NCBI GenBank assembly: GCA_014281115.1
Contig: JACONQ010000021.1
Coordinates: forward strand, 558,001-622,000
Length of the DNA stretch: 64,000 nt
Direction of reading: 5' to 3'
Origin: Laburnicola sp. R22_1
Taxonomy: Eukaryota; Ascomycota; Dothideomycetes; Pleosporales; Didymosphaeriaceae
Positions 56,357-64,000 of the stretch are shown in pieces. The notes under the pieces were generated by a model that had not been told where the DNA came from, did not search any database, and worked only from the letters and a program-made list of their open reading frames with translations. The position numbers were made by a program, and so were the translations under genes. Within the stretch, counting starts at the first letter, position 1; the number at the start of each line of letters is the position of its first letter.

Positions 56357-57512
56357 TGGTCGCATTGTTTATTTAGCGTTAATTACCCTTTTTAACCACA
56401 TTTTTTTAATTTAAGCCTGCGTAGGTTAGGATAGAAAGGCCGCTCTAGTCTAGCGCCTAAAAATATAGTCTACTAAGTCTCCGCTAACGCAATAGTAGTT
56501 ACTACACACTTGCCCTACTATCTATAAGCGCTCTAACACTATTAATTTACTTAAAGCGTGCATAGTAAACTAAGATCTATTATTACTATTATTAGTAACT
56601 ACGCTATATTTATACGCCGCTTATGTAGTACACTTACGCGTTACGCTTATTTAATACTATAATAACTATAAAAATCTAATACATCTACACAATACTCTTC
56701 TCTCCTAGTAACTTATTAATAAATACCTTTGTCTTCTCTTTTTTCTTATTACTCTTCTCTAAGGTTATTACTACCTTTCTAACTAGTAGTAATATAAGGA
56801 ACTATAGTAGCAACCCTACGCGTCTATTATAGCGTCTAGTTACTAATCTATTACTAGTCTAACTAGTATACTAGGACCGCCTTATATAAGCTAAAGTATA
56901 TCTTCTTCTACTTTAACCTATTAATAATCCTCTAAATAGAGCAGTACTTTAGCGTAGGCCTAGTAACTTTAAGTAGACAAATTAGAGCATACTTTTAGGC
57001 GGCGTTAATAGCAACTTTAGTATTAGGGTCTAGAAAAATAGTAGAAAATTGAACAATAAAGATAGTAGTAGAAGTCTTAAAGTTAACTTTAATATAGAGA
57101 TAAAGTGTTAGTGTACCTATAGTGTATAAGCTCCTACTTAGTATATATTTTATAAGTAGCACAAACCTACTAATATAGCTATTACTTCTAGTAATCTTTA
57201 AAGATAATAGTAGAGGAAGATAACAGTTGCAGTATTATACTAGTTATAGTGCTAGCGCTGTCTTATACCTTCCTTCTCCCTGCTCTAAACTATAGTATAG
57301 CAATATAGCCTTACGCATAGTTTTATATATAGATTTTTTTTAGTTAAAGTAGGCACGCTAAGTCTACTAAGCTTGCTTAGCTTGCTTATAACGCGCTAAT
57401 CCTTTTTATTAATACTACCTTAAAACGCTTTTCTGTGTATATAATAGTAGGAGGAATATCTACTATTATTATAATATTTTTATTAGAAACTCTTTAGTTG
57501 TAAAAAAAAATC
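56357..57512 (+). mobile_element. Element X, copy 2, complete (1156 bases)
   Basis: It starts TGGTCGCATTGTTTATTTAG and ends ...AGTTGTAAAAAAAAATC. A perfect 10-base direct repeat ATATATACTA flanks it (56347-56356 and 57513-57522). No open frame survives. The interior from 56610 on matches the part of copy 1 beyond the pogo insertion. It lies within element A. Confidence 0.85.
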
Positions 57513-57524
57513 ATATATACTATA

Positions 57525-57640
57525 CTTCTAACCCCTTTTATTAACACCTTAAAATGCTTTTCTGTGTATATAATAGCAGAAGAGATATCTGCTATTATTA
57601 TAATATTTTTATTAGAAACCCCTTAGTCGCAAAAAAAAAC
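57525..57640 (+). mobile_element. 5'-truncated short copy of element X (116 bases)
   Basis: It begins CTTCTAACCCCTTTTATTAA and ends ...TTAGTCGCAAAAAAAAAC. A perfect 10-base repeat ATATACTATA flanks it (57515-57524 and 57641-57650). It sits directly next to copy 2, so its target overlaps the target duplication of that copy. Confidence 0.72.
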
Positions 57641-58259
57641 ATATACTATACTTAATTTAGGGTGTTTAACTATTACCTTTATATCTAAGAAGTTTACTAG
57701 AAAAGCTAACCTATAATATATTAGTTTACATAATTCCTATAAGTAATAGAATTTAGAGAAGTAACCTTCTTAGTTTACAAACCCACTTGCATAGAAATAG
57801 ATATTAAGAGATACATTAATATAATATAGACTTATATTAATAGGAAAGAGGAGGACTATAAATTAGTTCTTAGGTTACTATAGTAGAAAAAGAACGCTAT
57901 ATTAGTAGCTCTAAGAAAATAGTCTATATATATAGGGTCCTTCTATATAAGGATTAGAGATAAGTAGGGAAGATAAACTTATACTCCTAGTTAAAAAGTC
58001 TTAGCTATATTATTTATAACCTTAAATAGAAGAAATATAAAAGAAAAGAACAGGCTAACAGTCTTTACTACCTTTCTTAAGGATATCTAAAAGGCCCTAG
58101 CCCTAAAGGCTAAGGTGGACCTAAAAGACTATCTTCATAAGTAGCTTCTAGACTAAATAGAAGTTTTCTTAAGAGAATAAGCTAATAAACTTTCTCTATT
58201 ATAAGGCCCTAGGATTAATTACTTAATTCCCCTTATTAAGAAGAATAGAGAGACTCTAA

Positions 58260-59010
58260 AGATTCCTTTTAGCCCCCTCTATAGTATATTAAAGGAGGAA
58301 TTACTAGTTCTCTATAAGGAACTAATAGAGTACCTTAACTATAGCTTTATTTAGGTAAGTAAGTCTAGCGCTGCAGCACTAGTATTATTTATAAGGAAAT
58401 CTAAAGAAGGTCTATAGTTTTATATAGACTATAGAGTGTTAAATATTCTATTAAAGAAGGATTACTACCTTCTCTCCTTTATTAGAGAGATGTTGCAGCT
58501 CCTTACTAAGACTAAGTAGCTAATTAAGTTAAATGTAATTTAGGCCTTTTATAAGTTAAGAATAGTAAAAGAAAAAAAAATAGAAAATAGCCTTTTAAAT
58601 CTAGTTTAGATTGTATAAGTAGCTAGTAGTTCTCTTTAGACTAGCTAATACACTAAGCACCTTTTAAAAATATATTAACTATATTCTAAGGAAGTACTTA
58701 GATAACTTCTACTCTGCCTATATAAATAATATCTTTATATTTTCTAGCGAATCTTTAAGAGACTACTAAGATAAAGTATAATAGATAGTAGAAAAGTTAA
58801 GCAAGACAGGGCTATACTTAGATATTAAGAAGTGTAAGTTTATAGTTACTAAGACTAAATATCTTAGATTTATTATAGAGTATAAAAAGGGGATTAGTAT
58901 AGACCAAAAGAAGGTTAAAGCTATTTAGAATTAGGCTTCTTTTATAAATATAAAGAGTATTTAGAGTTTTTTAAAGTTTGCTACCCTCTACTAAAAGTTT
59001 ATAAAAACTT
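58260..59010 (+). pseudogene. Broken reverse transcriptase of gypsy element A
   Basis: The plus strand reads SKSSAAALVLFIRKSKEG, FYIDYRVLN, LIKLNVIQAFYKLRI and, near 58705-58750, FYSAYINNIFIFS. These are the Ty3/gypsy reverse transcriptase blocks, with the catalytic YLDD changed to YINN and CAG/CAA codons changed to TAG/TAA. Confidence 0.88.
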
Positions 59011-59089
59011 CTTAGAAGTAGTATCCCTATTAATAAAGTTAACTAGAAAGGAAACTCTCTTTTTATAGGGGTAGAAATAATAGTAGGCT

Positions 59090-59520
59090 TTTAACTACCT
59101 AAAGAAAGTGTTCTATACTAAGCCTATACTAGCCTACTTTAATACTAAAAAGAAGAAGTATTAGAGACTAACTTCTTAGGCTAGGTCTTTAAAGCCTACT
59201 TTTGCAGTTTAATATAAAAGGAGTTCTTAGGCTAATTACCTACTTTTTACTAAATACACTCCTATAAAGATAAACTATATAATTTATAATAAAAAGATAC
59301 TTATAGTTATTAAAGTAACTAAGGAGTAGTATAATATACTTTAGGCTATCCTCTACACACTTATATATACTAATTATAAGAATCTTATATACTTTATAAA
59401 GTCTAAATGGTTAGATACAAGGGATATATACTAGGCTAATACTCTTAGTAAATATAATATAATATTCTAATATAGACTAGAAACTATTAACTTAAGGGTA
59501 GATGCCCTTTTGCAATATTA
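59090..59520 (+). pseudogene. Broken RNase H of gypsy element A
   Basis: Readable segments are KPILAYFN, NYIIYNKKILIVIKV, YTNYKNLIYFIKSK and RVDALLQY, which follow the order and spacing of gypsy RNase H (YDKELLAI, DHRNLEYF and KADALSR blocks). Confidence 0.82.
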
Positions 59521-59999
59521 GCAGAATATACATACTAATACTAAAAATAACTAAGTTAAGTTCTATAAAATTTAACTTCTTAAAAAGGTTTTTTTAGAAA
59601 ATAGAAATATTAGGCTTTAAATATTTATAGCCCTAGCGATATAAGCTTTATCTAGGAGGCTTAACCCCCCTAGAGAAGAAGGGAGCTAGGCTAAACGTAA
59701 GAAACGCTAGTCCTTTCCTCTTTACTTACTAGAAGAGTTTCTCCCTAGACTAGAAATATACTCCCTAGTAGACCTAAACTTAGATAAACTATAATTGCAT
59801 AGCTTAAAAAAAGATTTTATATTAAGAAAAGTAAAAAAGTGTATTCTTTACTATAAGCGCACTTTCCCCTTCTTTTTAAACTTAAAAGTTGCTATATAGA
59901 AATATAATATTAATAATGCTAATTACCTTTAGTACTAGAAATAAAGATAGGTTCTAGACTAGAAACTCCTATAAATAATACTAGTTATTGCAGTCTATA

Positions 60000-60800
60000 A
60001 CTCCTCTATATTTAGGTACCTAGGAAGAGAAATTACTTATAAAATAGTTACTAGATTATACTTCTTTCTAGGAATATTAGACTTTATTTATAAATTTATT
60101 AGGAACTATAATATATATAGAAGAACTAAGCTATAAAAAGATATAAAATAAAAGCTACTAAAACTTTTTCTTCTTCTAAACTAGATATTAAAAAAGATTT
60201 CTATAAACTTTATTATAAAGTTCTTTATAAGTAGGGGAAATACAAATATAATAGTAGTGTATAATAGGCTAGGAAAAGAAATAGTTTTAGTCCCCCTACT
60301 AGACTTAGAGGTAGAAATAGTAGTAAAGACATTTCTTTATTATATTATAGTCTACTATTAGCTTTCTAATACTATAATCTCTAACTATAAAAGTTAATTT
60401 ATAAACAACATTTAGAAGTATCTATATAAGAGGATAAAGATCTAGAAAAGATTATTCTCTTTTAAATATCTAGAGACTCATAGTACTATAAAATATATAA
60501 ATTTTATAATTAAGATATACTTCTACGCCTTTCTATTATAGGACTAAAAGAATTAGATTCTACACTATCCTATAGCGCAAATAGCTATTAATAAATAAGA
60601 AGCTATCTCTATTAGAGTAGTACTATTCGTTCTCTGATATAGATATAATATAGACCTATCTAAGCTACATATAAAAATAAAAGCTATTAACTATTACTAG
60701 TAGAATTTATAACTAGAAAAGTCTACTAAAGTTTTACTATAAAAGTTCTAAAAGGTTTTTATATTTATCTAAGCTAAAATAGCTAAGTCTTAATAAGAGT
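60000..60800 (+). pseudogene. Broken integrase of gypsy element A
   Basis: The plus strand reads FINNIQKYLYKRIKIQ and then FKYLETHSTI, matching the DRGSQF...HPETDG portion of retroviral-type integrases with acidic residues lost. AINKQEAISI and similar blocks follow. No functional product is possible. Confidence 0.8.
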
Positions 60801-63340
60801 AGGAGTAGTAAGTAAACTAGCACTAGAGAGACGCTCTTATATTAAAGAAAGGAGATAAAGTCTAGCTTTAGTATAGAGATTATCTATCTAACTCCTACCC
60901 TAATAAGAAGTTAGACTAGAAAAACGCAAAGTTTATAGTTATATAAGTAGTAGACTTCTATAATATAGAACTAGATATTCTACTTAGAGATTATTTAGTA
61001 TTCTTAGTAAATTATCTACACCTAGCTAAAGAAAATCCTCTTCCTAGCTAGGCTATAGATAATAGAAAACTATAGACTATTATTATTAAAAAGAAAAGAA
61101 ATAGATTATAAAAGATATCTTAGCTAAGAAACTTACCTAAAGAGGGAAAGGGCTATAGAGATTACTATACTAAATTAAGTAGTTAAATAATACTAAGCTA
61201 ACTTAGAAACCTACTATAAATCTCTCTACTATAGAGGTATTAAATTACTAGAAAATATATACCTCTCTATTCTAAAATAATAATAAAAAGTTACTTATAG
61301 ACTTTTATAGAAACTTCCTAAACTAATAAGTATACTATAGCTTCTAGTATAGAAGTTATATTTCTAGTAAAGAACTTATAAAGCCTCTACTAAAGGAAGG
61401 TTAGAATAAGTCTAGACCTCTAGCCCTCCCTACTAATTACTTAAAAATTAGTAGAGAATAAGACTATAATTTGCTTAGAAGAGTAGGAAATATATAAGAA
61501 AGTACTATAAATTATTTAGAAGCGTTAGCTTTAGTATAAACCAGTAGAAAAAGAGAAAATCATCCTTCCTATAATAAAATAATATAGATCCTAAGCAATA
61601 GAAAATAGGATAATTAGAAAGAGAAGAAGGGAGGCCTATTTAGAGGAAGATATTATAAAAAAGGAGGGAATAGATATAGCAAAACTAAAAGAATTAAAGT
61701 ATTCTAGAAGCTAAGCTTATAGCTTAGCTATACCTATAAAGTTATAGACTATATAAAAAAACAACTCTAGACCTCTATAATAAGGCTAAATATAGGGATA
61801 GAAAAATTCTAATATTTTAAAAAAATAGATAGGAATACTACTTCTCCCCTATAAACTTGCTCTTGCCTAAATTAGAATTAAAGTCTATTTCCTTAACCTT
61901 TTTATAAAGAATAGCAATTTAATTAGAACTAATAGCTATAAAATCTAGAAGTTACTTAATACACTCTAGAAGAGCAGTAATCTTATATCCTTTTAATATC
62001 TTACTAGTATAGATAGTCTTTATAATATTTAGAATAAGTTTAACTAGATCCTAATAGAGAGGCTCTAGAATAGGTAAGGTAGAAGTGGCAATTAACTATA
62101 GCACAATATTAGCTAAAGAAAATAAACTCTAAAAACCTAGGACTTATATTAAGTTTATTAGAAAGAGCTTAAAGAATAGTGTAAGTATTCTACTAAACTA
62201 TACGAATTTAACGCAGAAGCTCTATATTTTGTCTAGAACATTTAGTATTAGTATTATCTGTCTTCTAGAGCTTAACTTTAGCACTTTAGATAGTAAAGCT
62301 ATACTTATAGATAAAGAAGTTAAGATAAGCTTACTAGAAATTAATAAGAGGCTTACTAGTATAACCCTTACTATAAAGAGCACGCTTTAGAATAAGATTA
62401 GCAAACTTAGTCTTAGTAAAGTCCTCTTATAAGCTATTTTAGATCTAGGATATAAATTAGTAAGAAAGAGGTTTACTAAAGAATTATTATATTTTGCCTA
62501 AATACTTACTAGAGTAGAGAATATAAGTTTTATAGTTATACTTCTTTCTTATAAGCCGCTATATATAAAAAGCAAACTACTTAAAATAGCGCTAGTAAGA
62601 CCTTTTATAAATATAGACGGTCTTAAAGACAAAGTTCTTAAATATTATATAGACAGCTTTAAGAGTCTTTTAATTACAGCCTAGGTCCTTAAAGAACTAC
62701 CTAGAACTAGTAAAAGATAATATAGAAAAACTAGAAAACTAACCTTCTAATAGTTCTCTATAGTCTTATTACGCATAAACTTTTTAAAATCCTTCATACT
62801 ATAGGCATCTAGAGTAGGGAGTAAAGGCCTACTATTATATATAAAAGCACTATACGTTAAAATCTTTATAGGGGAATACTAAGCTATAGTTAAGCTAGAC
62901 TTTATACGCTTACTTAGAGTTATAAGGCCTAGTATAATATATTACTTAGGGGCTTTACCTATAATAAAGATTAGTAGTAGTAAATATAGTACTAAAATAG
63001 AAGAAATAAAAATAGTACTAAAGTAGGGGAAGATAATAAAAGTATAGTATAATATTAATAAAAAGCATTGCAGATATATTAGTAGAGTAGAAAAGAAAGG
63101 CAAAACTAAGGTAGGAATTTCTTTTTATTTACCTTAGCTAAAGTATATAATAAACAACACTAGCGCAAATTCTTAGCTAAAATAGATAGCTACGCTATAG
63201 AAACTAAAAGATATAAACACAAATATACTAAATATAATAACTAGTGCCTACTAGAAGTAAAAGAACCTAGTATATATAGTATTAGATATATCCTTGAGAC
63301 TTTAGGCACGTAGAAAGAAATTTTTTAGGGGGAAGGCATA

Positions 63341-63547
63341 TATAAGAGGCTAAGCGCCCTTCTACTAGTTACTTAGCCTACTGCCTTAGAGCTCTTAGTC
63401 TATACTTCTTAGAGCCTTAGAGCGCTAAGTCTATACTTCTGCCAAGCTAGAAGTATATAAGTTAATAGCTAGAGTTATCTTTAAAACTCTATTAAATTTA
63501 TAAGTTTACTTAGGCAACTCTAATCTCTTAGTCTAAAGCCCCTTATA
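63341..63547 (+). repeat. 3' LTR of gypsy element A
   Basis: Partner of 39458-39663. It is preceded by the polypurine tract at 63327-63336 and followed by the duplicated target ATTCT. Confidence 0.92.
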
Positions 63548-63960
63548 ATTCTTTACCTTTTGCCTTCTCTCTTAGATTTAGTTACTAATAAAGAGTAATT
63601 ATATCTATTAACGTAGAAATTTAACCTTGTAGTCCTTTACAAACTAGATAAGCTACTAACCTAACTAGTATACTAGAACTACCTTATAAATAGTTAAGTA
63701 TACCTGCCCCTTACGCTAGATAAGTATCTAATAAATAGAATAGATCTCTAGAGTAGTTACTTTAATAGTAGTATTATAAATCTTTAGCCTATACTTTTTA
63801 GTGTTAGTAAGTATATTAATATTAGATAATTTAGGATTAATACTTAAGTAGATAGTAGTGTATACAGAGATAAAGATAGTAATAGGAGCTTTATTAAGGA
63901 TAACCTTAATATAATAATAGAGTAATAGTATATACTTATTAATATATTAACTTATCGCGA
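63548..63960 (+). repeat. Repeat C, copy 3, right half
   Basis: It continues the 39110-39457 segment after element A and matches 2480-2900 as well as the inverted copy 3200-3640 (AGTAATTATATCTA, CTAACTAGTATA, ATAAATAGTTAAGTATA). It reaches nearly to the end of the window. Confidence 0.8.
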
Positions 63961-64000
63961 GTAGTGAGTAGATAGAGGTACTAGTACGTGTACCTCTTAT

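Larger units (their letters stand above)
39458..63547 (+). mobile_element. Ty3/gypsy element A, full length, RIP-mutated, host to nested elements
   Basis: LTRs of about 206 bases lie at 39458-39663 and 63341-63547. They begin TATAAGA(A/G)GCTAAGCG and end CCCCTTATA, which correspond to TGTAAG...CTTACA after one change at each end. A perfect 5-base target duplication ATTCT flanks the pair (39453-39457 and 63548-63552). The polypurine stretch AGGGGGAAGG at 63327-63336 precedes the right LTR, so the element reads on the plus strand. Gag, reverse transcriptase, RNase H and integrase are legible between about 52090 and 60800. Element B, two X elements and a short X copy are inserted into it. Confidence 0.9.

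Overview
The window looks like a piece of a filamentous ascomycete genome, probably a dothideomycete/Pleosporales-type plant-associated fungus. That placement is an inference. It rests on short GT-AG introns of about 43-55 bases with CTAAC-type branch points, a Zn2Cys6 regulator, an F-box protein, a PTR2-type transporter, and sharply bounded AT-rich blocks filled with transposons. In those blocks the stop codons are mostly TAG/TAA at old CAG/CAA codons, as expected of repeat-induced point mutation (RIP). AT-rich blocks cover about 846-4640, 15576-23816 and 30880-64000. Normal-composition gene islands cover 1-845, 4640-15575 and 23817-30880.

Gene islands. The left edge holds the 5' end of a minus-strand terpene cyclase gene resembling fusicoccadiene/ophiobolin F synthases. 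The second island holds a proline-rich/charged hypothetical protein (6057-6833), a small 83-residue protein (7976-8227), a single-exon Zn2Cys6 transcription factor (9625-11016), a cysteine-rich minus-strand reading frame (11088-11564), a RIP-marked pogo/Fot1-type transposon with 80-base inverted repeats (12301-14088), and an F-box protein starting only 72 bases beyond that transposon (14160-15383). The third island holds a six-exon PTR2-family peptide transporter (24131-26223), a decayed open frame with five C-to-T type stops (26333-26758), a tRNA-Thr(AGU) with a 6-base intron (27529-27606), a frameshifted remnant (28295-28700) and a four-exon ACC-synthase-like aminotransferase (29051-30464).

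AT-rich blocks. The middle block is a Tc1/mariner relic (15576-23816) split by a full-length Ty3/gypsy element on the minus strand (16292-23157). The right block carries many short interspersed repeats and one strikingly fresh Tc1 element with an almost intact, two-intron DD34E transposase (36186-38302). It also carries a deep nest: a Ty3/gypsy element A (39458-63547, target duplication ATTCT) sits inside an older repeat C. Element A itself contains a 12-kb gypsy element B (39744-51853) and two copies of an unrecognised element X. One X copy has swallowed a pogo element.

Most unusual signal. Element X and four short copies share one 3' end ending in A-run plus CC/TC/C, start at different 5' points, and are flanked by direct repeats of 10-14 bases. 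This is the pattern of 5'-truncated, target-primed (non-LTR-like) insertion, in a family I do not recognise.
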